Positions 1 to 7,384 of a stretch of DNA of 33,732 nt are shown piece after piece (the stretch's first letter is position 1; each line of letters begins with the position of its first letter). The position numbers and the translations under genes are program-made. The notes under the pieces are model-generated. The model saw nothing but the letters and a program-made list of their open reading frames with translations. It did not search any database and had not been told where the DNA came from. This DNA is from NBML01 sp029939535 (GTDB taxonomy: Bacteria; Desulfobacterota; Desulfobacteria; Desulfobacterales; Desulfobacteraceae), in the NCBI GenBank assembly GCA_029939535.1, contig JAOZST010000017.1, forward strand, positions 1-33,732. The letters are read 5' to 3'.

Positions 1-46
1 CCCCTGTATTTATTCGGATTTCTTTATTGATTTTGCTGCTCCCAAG

Positions 47-247
47 CTAAAATTTTGGAAGGTTGGGAAGGATCTGTTTGATATGTTCCGGGGTAATGGA
101 TCCTGTATTGAGCCGGGCTATTTTATGCCCGGGAAAATCCATGTTTTTAAATTCAAGATTCATGTCTTTTCTTTTCCTGAAATGCTCCATGCTGTGCTGG
201 GCAATGGAACAGAAGGGGCATTTTTTCCAATAGCAGAGGTTCTCCAG
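47..247 (-). CDS. Possible short CPFC-motif protein (glutaredoxin-like?), start uncertain
   Basis: An open frame of about 66 codons reads leftward from a CTG codon (or an ATT at 256) to a TAG. Near its N-terminus is a thioredoxin/glutaredoxin-style CPFC motif preceded by a Tyr/Leu-rich segment beginning IYTLEN, which resembles the first strand and active site of small thiol-disulfide proteins. No ATG precedes the motif; the only one in frame lies after it, and a stop codon sits just upstream of ATT. It may therefore use a rare start, be a decayed gene, or be a chance frame. It is divergent from the glutathione-synthetase-like gene, which makes a thiol role attractive but unproven. The fold is too short to assign a family. 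Confidence 0.3.
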   Translation of the reverse strand: MENLCYWKKCPFCSIAQHSMEHFRKRKDMNLEFKNMDFPGHKIARLNTGSITPEHIKQILPNLPKF

Positions 248-267
248 GGTATAAATTGATTAAGGGT

Positions 268-296
268 TTGACAATCCAAGCGGCGTATCATAAAAA
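268..296 (+). promoter_or_regulatory. Putative sigma70-type promoter for the gshB/peptide ABC operon
   Basis: A perfect -35 hexamer TTGACA (268-273) is followed after 17 bases by TAAAAA (291-296), a 4/6 match to the -10 consensus. It lies about 60 bases before the chosen ATG of the ATP-grasp gene at 356. No other strong promoter was seen between here and the end of the ABC genes. Prediction from hexamers only. Confidence 0.4.
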
Positions 297-355
297 GAAT
301 GGGTCTTTTTGATCTTTATATTATTATTTCAGTACTAATTTTTGGCAGGCAGATT

Positions 356-1378
356 ATGAAAATCGGGTTTTTGATGGATGATGTAAGGCAGATTGATCCA
401 ACTTGGGAAACTACTGCCCATATCATGTATGAATGCAATCAGCGGGGGTATTCAGTTTATTTTCTGGAACCTCATGATATTTATATTCGTAAGAATCATG
501 TGGTTGCCAGAATGAGGGATATAACGGTTTCACAGGACCTTTCCATTATAAAATACTGGGAAGAATTGACCCAGTGCCTGGACAATGAAGAATTGATTTT
601 TGAAATTGTAACCGATCTGGATGTACTTTTTTTACGCAAAGACCCGCCACTCATCTATGAAGTCATGGAGTTTTTGGGTCCTGTCAATGACAAGGTTTTT
701 ATCATTAATAATACCATAGGTCAGATTAATGGAAACAGCAAAGCCTATAGCCTGAATTTTCCTGATATTATTCCGGAAACCCATGTATCAAGAGATCCCA
801 GACGGTTGAGGAAGATAATTGATGATTTTGGCGGTGACATGGTGATAAAGCCTTTGCACGGCCATGGCGGTCACGGGGTTATCAAGGTTAGCAACCAGGA
901 CCAGGAAAATCTTAACTCTTTGATCAATTATTACGTCCAGGCAAGTAAACCATATCCGGAGCGAACTCCCATAATGGTCCAGGCGTATATGAAACAAATC
1001 AAGGATGTCGGGGATATAAGGATACTTCTGCTCAATGGGGATATTCTGGGTGCCATGGGCAGGAAATCTGTTTCAGGGGATTTCAGGACAAATGTCCATG
1101 CAGGTGCCGAGGTGTTTAAACATGTGATCACGCCAGAGCAGAAAAAAATCTGTCAAAGAATTAAACCCAGATTGATAAGGGATGGACTTTATTTTGTTGG
1201 AATTGATATGATAGGGGATAAACTTGTTGAGATTAATTGTGTCAGCCCCGGAGGGATTCCAAGGATTAATATGCTTGATAATGTAAAGCTTGAGTCAAAG
1301 GTGGTGGATTTTATCCAAAAGAAAATCATTGAGCGAAAACAAGGGAGAGATGGGAAGTCAATTAAAATTGCGGGCTGA
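356..1378 (+). CDS. gshB: GshB-type ATP-grasp ligase (glutathione synthetase family)
   Basis: A 340-residue protein that aligns through its length with bacterial glutathione synthetases, which join gamma-glutamylcysteine and glycine using ATP in the cytoplasm. Visible family hallmarks are the N-terminal MKIGFLMDD strand, the LRKDPP motif, a glycine-rich ATP-grasp loop (PLHGHGGHGV), the GDIRILLLNGD strand, and the C-terminal FVGIDMIGD and EINCVSPGG segments that bind Mg-ATP. The region corresponding to the E. coli GETRGN substrate loop differs (SGDFRTNVHAG), so specificity could be for another dipeptide or amino acid. The start at 356 matches family N-termini; an upstream in-frame ATG at 299 would add 19 hydrophobic residues not expected in the family. 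The 3' end overlaps the next gene by 29 bases, suggesting translational coupling. No gshA is in the window. Family assignment is strong, exact substrate less so. Confidence 0.83.
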   Translation: MKIGFLMDDVRQIDPTWETTAHIMYECNQRGYSVYFLEPHDIYIRKNHVVARMRDITVSQDLSIIKYWEELTQCLDNEELIFEIVTDLDVLFLRKDPPLIYEVMEFLGPVNDKVFIINNTIGQINGNSKAYSLNFPDIIPETHVSRDPRRLRKIIDDFGGDMVIKPLHGHGGHGVIKVSNQDQENLNSLINYYVQASKPYPERTPIMVQAYMKQIKDVGDIRILLLNGDILGAMGRKSVSGDFRTNVHAGAEVFKHVITPEQKKICQRIKPRLIRDGLYFVGIDMIGDKLVEINCVSPGGIPRINMLDNVKLESKVVDFIQKKIIERKQGRDGKSIKIAG

Positions 1379-3086
1379 TGCCGGTATTAAATTTATTTTT
1401 ATTGCAGGAATATTGGTTGCAGCCTCTTTCGGGTTTATTTCCTGCCAGAAATACCAGGAACCGGCCTTTTTGAAAATTGGACTTCCTGAAGAACCCAGGT
1501 CTTTGAATCTCTGGCTGGGAACCGATGCCAATTCCCGTAAAATTCTATCCCTGATCTATCAGCCCCTTTATCACAGAGATCCCCAAACCCTTGAAATAAT
1601 TCCATGGCTGGCCCAGGAAAATCCTGTATTTGATAAACAGGCCCTTACCTATACCCTGAGGCTGCGAAAGGCTAAATGGTCTGATGGTTCAGAGTTTACC
1701 AGCCAGGATGTTCTGTTTACCAAACAGCTTTTCTTTGATTTTAAGATTCCCAGGTATTACAGCAAATGGAAAATTATCAAAAAGCTTGAAGCACTTGATG
1801 ACCATACCCTTGTTTTTCACCTGAAAAAACCTTCAGCCATTTTCATGTCCAGGGTTATGACAGCTCCCATTGTATCCAGAAAAGAATGGGAAAATATTGC
1901 CAGAGAAGCGTTGACAAAGGAAAAACCTCTGCGCTCGCTCCAGGGCCATTCAGTGGAAATGCCCCTTGGCACAGGCCCTTTTACTCTGGCTGAATATAAA
2001 AAAGGGGCCTATATCCATATGCAGAAAAATCCTCATTTTTTCGGCAGGGGATTGAAAATCAGCAAATATGTGCTTGGGCCCTATGTGGACGATCTTTTAT
2101 TCAGCATTTATGGAACCTCGGATGTGGCCATTCTTGCTTTGAAAAAAGGGGATATTGATTTTTATTGGTGGGATATTCAGCCGGGCTATATCAGGGATCT
2201 TAAAAAACAGGCCAATATTGATGTGTATTTTAATAATAAAAATGCTTTGTATTATCTGGGATTTAATTTGAGAAAACCACCCTTTGACGACAAGATTCTC
2301 CGCCAGGCAATTGCCACGGTGATTGATAAGGATTTTATCCTCACAAGGATACTCCAGAATTTCGGTACTCCAATGCATTCGGTTGTTCCATCGGGAAATC
2401 ATTTCTGGCACAACCCGGATATCAGGAAATACGGGCTGGGAAAAGACCATGACCAGCGGATAAAAATTTCCCATGAAATGCTTACAAAGGCTGGATATTC
2501 CTGGGATATTCCTCCGGTGGACAAGGACGGTAAAATTGTAACTCCTTCTGATATCCGTCTGCCCAATGGGGAAAAAATGAAGAAATTTGTTATTCTCACA
2601 CCCCCTGCCGACTACGACCCCAAAAGGGCCTTTGCCGGCACAATGATTCAGGAGTGGCTCAGGGAACTGGGGCTCCAGGCCTTTGCAAGGCCAATGGCTT
2701 TCACTTCCCTGCTGGATACGGTCAAGGGAAAACACGAATTTGATGCCTTTGTGCTGGGGTATGGAAAGCTGAACCTGGATCCAGATTATCTGCGGGCCTT
2801 TTTTTACTCTAAAAATGATAAGCCCAGGGGCTGGAACATGAGCGGTTATCGCAATCCAGAGTTTGACAGGATTGCCGATATCCAGAGAACCCTTATTGAC
2901 AAGGAAAAAAGAAAAAAAATAATCTGGCAGATGCAGGAGATTATTCTGGAGGATATCCCTTATCTGCCATTGTATAACCCCCATATCATTGAAGCTGTCT
3001 TTAATGAGAGGTTTACAGGGTGGGTGGCCAAGGTGGATGGTATCGGAAATATGTGGTCTCTTTGTGTGGTAAAACCCCAGGAGTAA
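1350..3086 (+). CDS. Peptide/opine-type ABC transporter substrate-binding lipoprotein (SBP family 5)
   Basis: A 578-residue extracytoplasmic solute-binding protein of the OppA/DppA type. The ATG at 1350 is preceded by an AAGGGAGAG ribosome site and gives a lipoprotein signal: a charged N-terminus, a hydrophobic stretch, and a lipobox ending in Ser-Cys with the lipidated Cys at residue 32. The mature part starts with the family pattern LKIGLPEEPRSLNLWLGTD and carries the usual SBP_bac_5 segments (WSDGSEFTSQDV, GTGPFTLAEY, LRQAIATVIDK). It is followed by two permeases and two ATPases, making a complete importer. Its ligand cannot be read from sequence; dipeptides, oligopeptides or glutathione-like peptides are all possible given the preceding GshB-type gene. 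Confidence 0.9.
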   Translation: MGSQLKLRADAGIKFIFIAGILVAASFGFISCQKYQEPAFLKIGLPEEPRSLNLWLGTDANSRKILSLIYQPLYHRDPQTLEIIPWLAQENPVFDKQALTYTLRLRKAKWSDGSEFTSQDVLFTKQLFFDFKIPRYYSKWKIIKKLEALDDHTLVFHLKKPSAIFMSRVMTAPIVSRKEWENIAREALTKEKPLRSLQGHSVEMPLGTGPFTLAEYKKGAYIHMQKNPHFFGRGLKISKYVLGPYVDDLLFSIYGTSDVAILALKKGDIDFYWWDIQPGYIRDLKKQANIDVYFNNKNALYYLGFNLRKPPFDDKILRQAIATVIDKDFILTRILQNFGTPMHSVVPSGNHFWHNPDIRKYGLGKDHDQRIKISHEMLTKAGYSWDIPPVDKDGKIVTPSDIRLPNGEKMKKFVILTPPADYDPKRAFAGTMIQEWLRELGLQAFARPMAFTSLLDTVKGKHEFDAFVLGYGKLNLDPDYLRAFFYSKNDKPRGWNMSGYRNPEFDRIADIQRTLIDKEKRKKIIWQMQEIILEDIPYLPLYNPHIIEAVFNERFTGWVAKVDGIGNMWSLCVVKPQE

Positions 3087-3112
3087 AGATTGAAGTGAAG
3101 GTTGGAGTGAAG

Positions 3113-3138
3113 ATTTTCCTGACAGTTTTTAGGAAAAT
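3113..3138 (+). other. Stem-loop between binding-protein and permease genes
   Basis: ATTTTCCT at 3113-3120 pairs perfectly with AGGAAAAT at 3131-3138 around a 10-base loop. There is no following T-run, so it is not a typical terminator. In binding-protein ABC operons such intercistronic hairpins often stabilise the upstream message, giving more binding protein than permease (established pattern; its use here is inference). Confidence 0.4.
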
Positions 3139-3158
3139 GGATTAATGGATTATATGTA

Positions 3159-4133
3159 ATGAGAAATCAGATTTATATTTTGGGCAAACTAATTGAGATC
3201 CTTATTATTTTTTTCGTGATTTTAACGGCTTTGTTCTTTTTGTTCCGGCTGTCCCCGGGTGATCCCATTTCAAAGATGGTGGATCCCATGCTAACCCCGG
3301 AAGACATGCGCCATCTTATCGAGCAATTGGGTCTGGACAAGCCTGTGTGGGAACAATATGTAATCTATCTGAAGAATTTTATTACTGGCAATTTAGGGGT
3401 CTCTTTTCACTATGGAGAACCTGTTGTGAAGATCATCAAAGAAAGGCTGGGCTGGACTATTTTATTGTTTACCACATCCACCATCATGGCAGCCCTGGCA
3501 GGAGTTTACCTGGGAAAAATAGCCGCCTGGAATAAGGGGAGCAGACTGGACAATGTCATGTCCATCTCTGCCCTTGTATGTTATACCCTGTTCATCCCCT
3601 GGTTTGCCCTGCTCATACTCTGGGTCCTGGGTTTTAAGACGGGAATTTTCCCCCTTGGTGGTATTTTAACACCTGAACTCTGGGTTGGAAACAGTTCTGT
3701 TTTTATTCGAATAATGGATGTTATTCACCATATGGTACTGCCCCTGATGACCCTTTTTATTATTAATCTTGGCTCTTATCTTTTGTTAATGCGCTCCTCC
3801 ATGCTCAGTGTGCTCAGGGAGGATTATATTATTACGGCAAGGGCCAAAGGGCTTTCTGAAAAAGTGATCCGCAACAAACATGCTGCTAAAAATGCAGCCC
3901 TGCCTGTGATTACCAGCGTGGGCCTCAGTCTTGCATTCTCCATTAATGGCGGGGCTTTGACAGAACAGATATTTACCTGGCCCGGTATTGGCCGGGAATT
4001 GATTTTTGCGGTGAGCAATAATGATTATCCCCTGGCCCAGGCCTGTTTCCTGTTGATTGCCCTGGTGGTTTTAATAGCCAATTTGATTGTGGATATCCTG
4101 TATGCATATCTTGATCCCAGAATCAGATATTGA
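3159..4133 (+). CDS. Peptide ABC transporter permease, DppB/OppB type
   Basis: A 324-residue inner-membrane permease with about six transmembrane segments. After the first helix it carries the DppB hallmark LFRLSPGDPI and a periplasmic segment (LIEQLGLDKPVWEQY, GNLGVSFHYGEPV) typical of this subunit. The cytoplasmic EAA loop that contacts the ATPases is seen near residues 219-238 (DYIITARAKGLSEKVIRNKH). It ends with the family C-terminus DILYAYLDPRIRY. It is the first membrane subunit of the importer and pairs with the DppC-type subunit encoded next. The ATG at 3159 has only a weak ribosome site. Confidence 0.93.
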   Translation: MRNQIYILGKLIEILIIFFVILTALFFLFRLSPGDPISKMVDPMLTPEDMRHLIEQLGLDKPVWEQYVIYLKNFITGNLGVSFHYGEPVVKIIKERLGWTILLFTTSTIMAALAGVYLGKIAAWNKGSRLDNVMSISALVCYTLFIPWFALLILWVLGFKTGIFPLGGILTPELWVGNSSVFIRIMDVIHHMVLPLMTLFIINLGSYLLLMRSSMLSVLREDYIITARAKGLSEKVIRNKHAAKNAALPVITSVGLSLAFSINGGALTEQIFTWPGIGRELIFAVSNNDYPLAQACFLLIALVVLIANLIVDILYAYLDPRIRY

Positions 4134-4210
4134 AAAGAGTAAATAATAAGATGGTCAGATTAAGAGGATCAAATATTGACTGGTAGTTGGTTCGGAAAAA
4201 AGGTGTGACT

Positions 4211-5098
4211 ATGCTGAAAAATCCATATATTCAACGGTTTGTAAAGGGATGGCATATTTTTATAAAAAATCCCCTGGGAAAGACCGGACTGATCATACTT
4301 TTTATTTTCATGGTCATGGCCATTGCCAGTTTTTTTGTACCCCTTATCAGCCCCATGTATGATCCCATGACCGGTATTGATCCCAAGATAAAGATTTCCA
4401 CTGGCCCCAGCCTGATCCATTGGCTGGGCACGGACAATGTGGGGAGGGATCTGTTTGCCCAGCTTCTGGAAGGGGCAAAGGTGGCCTTTATCGTGGGCTT
4501 GTCTTCTGCTTTTTTCAGTATAGTGCTTGGAACCATTGTCGGTATGATATCGGGATATGCCGGGGGAATAGTGGATACACTTCTTATGCGTTTAGCCGAT
4601 ATTATCATGGTCATGCCTTCCCTGGTCATTCTGCTTATCTTGTCATCTTTGTTTGGGCAGTTCAATATATGGATCATTGTTTTTATCATTGCCATACTTC
4701 GCTGGCCTGCTGTTTCCAGGGTAATACGTTCCCAGACCCTTTCTTTGAAACAACGTCCTTTTATTGAAGCCTCGCGGGTGGCCGGTGCCTCCCATGTACG
4801 TATTATTTTTCGACATATCATGCCCAATGTGCTTCCCCTGGCGTTTTTATATATGACCTTCAGGGTCACATCTGCAATTCTTGTGGAAGCTGCTCTTTCT
4901 TTTCTGGGGTTTGGTGATCCAAGCCAGGTCAGCTGGGGGATGATGCTCCAATGGGTGTGGAAATCCGGTCATATGTTCCAGGCCCCCTATTGGCTGATCC
5001 CGCCCGGGATAAGTATTTCTCTGCTTACCCTGGCTTTTTATATGCTGGGCAGATCCATGGATGAGGTCCTGGACCCCAGGTTGAGAAAGGAGGGATAA
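4211..5098 (+). CDS. Peptide ABC transporter permease, DppC/OppC type
   Basis: A 295-residue permease, second membrane subunit of the importer. It has the N-terminal cytoplasmic region and first helix of DppC proteins, the conserved HWLGTDNVGRDLFAQLLEGA segment, the EAA loop (PFIEASRVAGASHVRIIFRH), and the ending LGRSMDEVLDPRLRKEG. The ATG at 4211 is preferred, with AAGGTG upstream; in-frame TTG (4187) and GTG (4205) codons lie just before it. The stop is 10 bases from the first ATPase gene, consistent with one transcript. Confidence 0.93.
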   Translation: MLKNPYIQRFVKGWHIFIKNPLGKTGLIILFIFMVMAIASFFVPLISPMYDPMTGIDPKIKISTGPSLIHWLGTDNVGRDLFAQLLEGAKVAFIVGLSSAFFSIVLGTIVGMISGYAGGIVDTLLMRLADIIMVMPSLVILLILSSLFGQFNIWIIVFIIAILRWPAVSRVIRSQTLSLKQRPFIEASRVAGASHVRIIFRHIMPNVLPLAFLYMTFRVTSAILVEAALSFLGFGDPSQVSWGMMLQWVWKSGHMFQAPYWLIPPGISISLLTLAFYMLGRSMDEVLDPRLRKEG

Positions 5099-5108
5099 TC
5101 CTAAGATA

Positions 5109-6086
5109 ATGGCATTACTTTCCGTAAACAATCTTACCGTTGGTTACCAGACTTCAAACGGGATGCTCAAAGCAGTGGACGATATTTCATTTAAGCTTGA
5201 AAAGGGAAGACCTCTAGGCTTTGTAGGTGAATCAGGATGTGGGAAGACCACAATCGGCATGACCCTGATGGGGCTTTTACCAGGCAACGCGAGCATCCTT
5301 GGCGGGACCATTGGATTTGAAGATGATGATTTAACAAAATTTAATGAAGATCAATGGAGAAATATCCGGGGCAAAGAGATTGCCATGATTTTTCAGGCAG
5401 CCATGAATGCCTTGAATCCAGTATACCGGGTGGATGAACAGGTGATTGAGGCCATTGTTACCCACCAGCCTGATATCTCTGCCATGGATTTGGATATAAG
5501 GGTAAAAGAGTTGTTTGATCTGGTTGAAATTCCCCAGAACCGTATGAAGGATTTTCCCCATGAATACAGCGGGGGCATGAAGCAGAGGGTGATCATTGCC
5601 ATGGCCCTGGCCTGTAATCCCCAGCTCATCATTGCAGATGAACCCACAACCGCCCTGGATGTCATTGTCCAGGACCAGATACTTAAAGAGATCAAAATTG
5701 TTCAAAGGAAAATGAATACAGGGATGATTTTTATTTCCCATGATATAGCTGTTGTGGCATCGGTGTGTGAGGATATCTGTGTTATGTACGGGGGACAGAT
5801 TGTGGAAACAGGCACCAGGGAAGAAGTCTTTGGCTCCCCCAGGCATCCCTATACAAAAGCCTTGCTGGGATCCTATTTGAGTCTTGACAATAAATGCGAA
5901 ATCCATATTCCAGCTATGCGGGAAGCAGCTGATTTGAAACTTAAAAACGGGTATTGCCGATTTTCAGTAAATTGCCAAACCTGTTCCAGGGCATGTAAGA
6001 CAAGGAAGCCGGATTGGATGCAGGTATCATCAACCCATAAAGTTTTTTGTTGTGAAGAAAGTGTTGTCAGGAATATTAATGACTAA
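5109..6086 (+). CDS. Peptide ABC transporter ATP-binding protein, DppD/OppD type
   Basis: A 325-residue ABC ATPase that energises import. It shows Walker A (GESGCGKTT near residues 39-47), a Q-loop (IFQAAMNALNPV), the ABC signature SGGMKQR, Walker B (LIIADEPTTALD), and the switch histidine (FISHD). The C-terminal oligopeptide/dipeptide extension begins with SPRHPYTKALLGSYL and ends in a Cys-rich tail (C-x5-C-x2-C-x3-C and a terminal CC), as in DppD/OppD proteins where such cysteines can hold an Fe-S cluster. It overlaps the next ATPase gene by 8 bases. Confidence 0.94.
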   Translation: MALLSVNNLTVGYQTSNGMLKAVDDISFKLEKGRPLGFVGESGCGKTTIGMTLMGLLPGNASILGGTIGFEDDDLTKFNEDQWRNIRGKEIAMIFQAAMNALNPVYRVDEQVIEAIVTHQPDISAMDLDIRVKELFDLVEIPQNRMKDFPHEYSGGMKQRVIIAMALACNPQLIIADEPTTALDVIVQDQILKEIKIVQRKMNTGMIFISHDIAVVASVCEDICVMYGGQIVETGTREEVFGSPRHPYTKALLGSYLSLDNKCEIHIPAMREAADLKLKNGYCRFSVNCQTCSRACKTRKPDWMQVSSTHKVFCCEESVVRNIND

Positions 6087-6915
6087 ATTACATCCAGCCA
6101 GGTCCCCTTTGATCAAAATGCAGGGGATTACAAAGGAATACAATCCCCAGCAGGGATTTTTTTCAGGGAATCAGAACAAAGTGCTGGCCCTGAACCACAT
6201 TGATCTTTCCATTGAAAAGGGTGAAGTATTCGGGCTTGTTGGCCAGAGCGGCAGCGGCAAAACCACCACAGGCCGGCTTCTGGTGAAATTGGAAGAACCC
6301 ACATCCGGTAGTATCCTTTTGAAAGGTATGCCCATTAATGGACTAAAGGGCAAAGCACTCAGGGATTATCGCTCCAGGGTCCAGATGATTTTTCAGGACC
6401 CCTACCAGTCACTAAATCCCCATCTTTCCATTTCTGAAACTATCCTGGAACCCCTGGAGGTTCACAATATCGGTAATGTAAGTACAAGAAGGGAAAAGGT
6501 GCTGGATACCCTTGAAATAGTCGGGTTGTCCCCGGGGCTTGGTTTTTATGACAGGTATCCCCACCAGATTTCCGGGGGACAGCGCCAGCGGGTTGCCATT
6601 GCAAGGGCCATTGTACTGAATCCAGAGTTTATTGTGGCTGATGAACCCACTTCCATGCTGGATGCCACCATTGCCATCCAATTGTTTAAATTGTTGACCC
6701 GGATCAGGGAAACCTACGATATGACTTTTCTGTTTATAACCCATAACCTGGCTGCTGCCAATTACCTTTGTGACCGTATTGCAGTGATCCATGAAGGGCA
6801 TATTGTAGAGGTCAATACGGCCGAGAAAATTATTAAAAATCCAGAACATCCCTATACAAAAAAATTGATTCAGGTCCAGCCAAGCTTTAAATTTAACTCA
6901 AAAACAGGTGTATAA
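6079..6915 (+). CDS. Peptide ABC transporter ATP-binding protein, DppF/OppF type
   Basis: A 278-residue ABC ATPase, partner of the preceding one. Walker A (GQSGSGKTT), Q-loop (IFQDPYQSLNPH), signature (SGGQRQRVAIARA), Walker B (FIVADEPTSMLD), the H-loop (FITHNL) and the peptide-importer C-terminal HPYTKKLIQVQP are all present. The ATG at 6079 overlaps the upstream stop and has an AGGA site before it; an earlier ATG at 6052 would overlap the previous gene by 35 bases and adds no family sequence. It closes the five-gene importer. Confidence 0.93.
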   Translation: MTKLHPARSPLIKMQGITKEYNPQQGFFSGNQNKVLALNHIDLSIEKGEVFGLVGQSGSGKTTTGRLLVKLEEPTSGSILLKGMPINGLKGKALRDYRSRVQMIFQDPYQSLNPHLSISETILEPLEVHNIGNVSTRREKVLDTLEIVGLSPGLGFYDRYPHQISGGQRQRVAIARAIVLNPEFIVADEPTSMLDATIAIQLFKLLTRIRETYDMTFLFITHNLAAANYLCDRIAVIHEGHIVEVNTAEKIIKNPEHPYTKKLIQVQPSFKFNSKTGV

Positions 6916-6944
6916 ATTATTGGCAAACATAGTCGGGAGAAAAT

Positions 6945-7364
6945 ATGACAGACAAATTGGCAATCATAAAACAGATTCTTGAGGCAGACGAGGAAACTGA
7001 TAAAAAGGTCCTTTCCCTGCTGGAGTCCATGGGAAAAACAACCAGGCCCGGCAGAAAAAAAATTCATATTGAAGAACGTGAACATCAGCGAAAGTCAGTG
7101 GCCCTGGATGCCAATATCAATACAGGAAAGGAACGAATCCAGGCCCGGGTTGAAGATGTTTCATTTTGTGGTGCCTTTATCCGTACGGAAAAAGAAATTC
7201 CCCTGGGAGAATCCATTGCCATTCGTCTCATCAGCCAGAATGGAGAGGAATTTGCATTTATTTCCGAGGTGGTGCGGGTTAACAGTTCAGGAATTGGTGT
7301 TTTGATCAAATCCATCAGCAACATTCACCAGGAAAGGTTCCATAAATTTGTTCAAAAATTGTAG
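6945..7364 (+). CDS. PilZ-domain protein (c-di-GMP receptor)
   Basis: A 139-residue soluble protein. Residues 1-40 are a charged, helical lead; the rest is a PilZ beta-barrel with both ligand motifs intact: R45-x3-R49 and D71-x-S73-x2-G76. In PilZ proteins these bind c-di-GMP. It has a GGGAGA ribosome site and lies 29 bases after the last ABC ATPase, so it may share that transcript. It converges with the 3' end of the large pilus cluster, and PilZ proteins often control pili or motility, so a link is plausible (inference). No output domain is attached. Confidence 0.85.
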   Translation: MTDKLAIIKQILEADEETDKKVLSLLESMGKTTRPGRKKIHIEEREHQRKSVALDANINTGKERIQARVEDVSFCGAFIRTEKEIPLGESIAIRLISQNGEEFAFISEVVRVNSSGIGVLIKSISNIHQERFHKFVQKL

Positions 7365-7384
7365 GTCCCTGGTTTATAGTTACT

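Noticed and set aside
299..355. Upstream in-frame ATG as the start of the ATP-grasp gene
   Set aside because: It would add a 19-residue hydrophobic leader to a cytoplasmic enzyme; MKIGFLMDD at 356 matches the family N-terminus.
2097..2984. Long minus-strand open frame opposite the binding-protein gene
   Set aside because: It lies wholly inside a well-supported lipoprotein gene and has no family motifs; it is a complementary-strand shadow.
4231..4869. Minus-strand open frame of about 210 codons opposite the DppC-type permease
   Set aside because: Its composition mirrors the antisense of hydrophobic codons; the plus-strand frame has clear permease motifs.
5331..5906. Minus-strand open frame opposite the DppD-type ATPase
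   Set aside because: The plus strand has complete ABC ATPase motifs here and the minus frame has none.
7365..7384. Search for a terminator between the convergent PilZ and pilus-operon genes
   Set aside because: The 20-base gap has no inverted repeat with a T-run on either strand.
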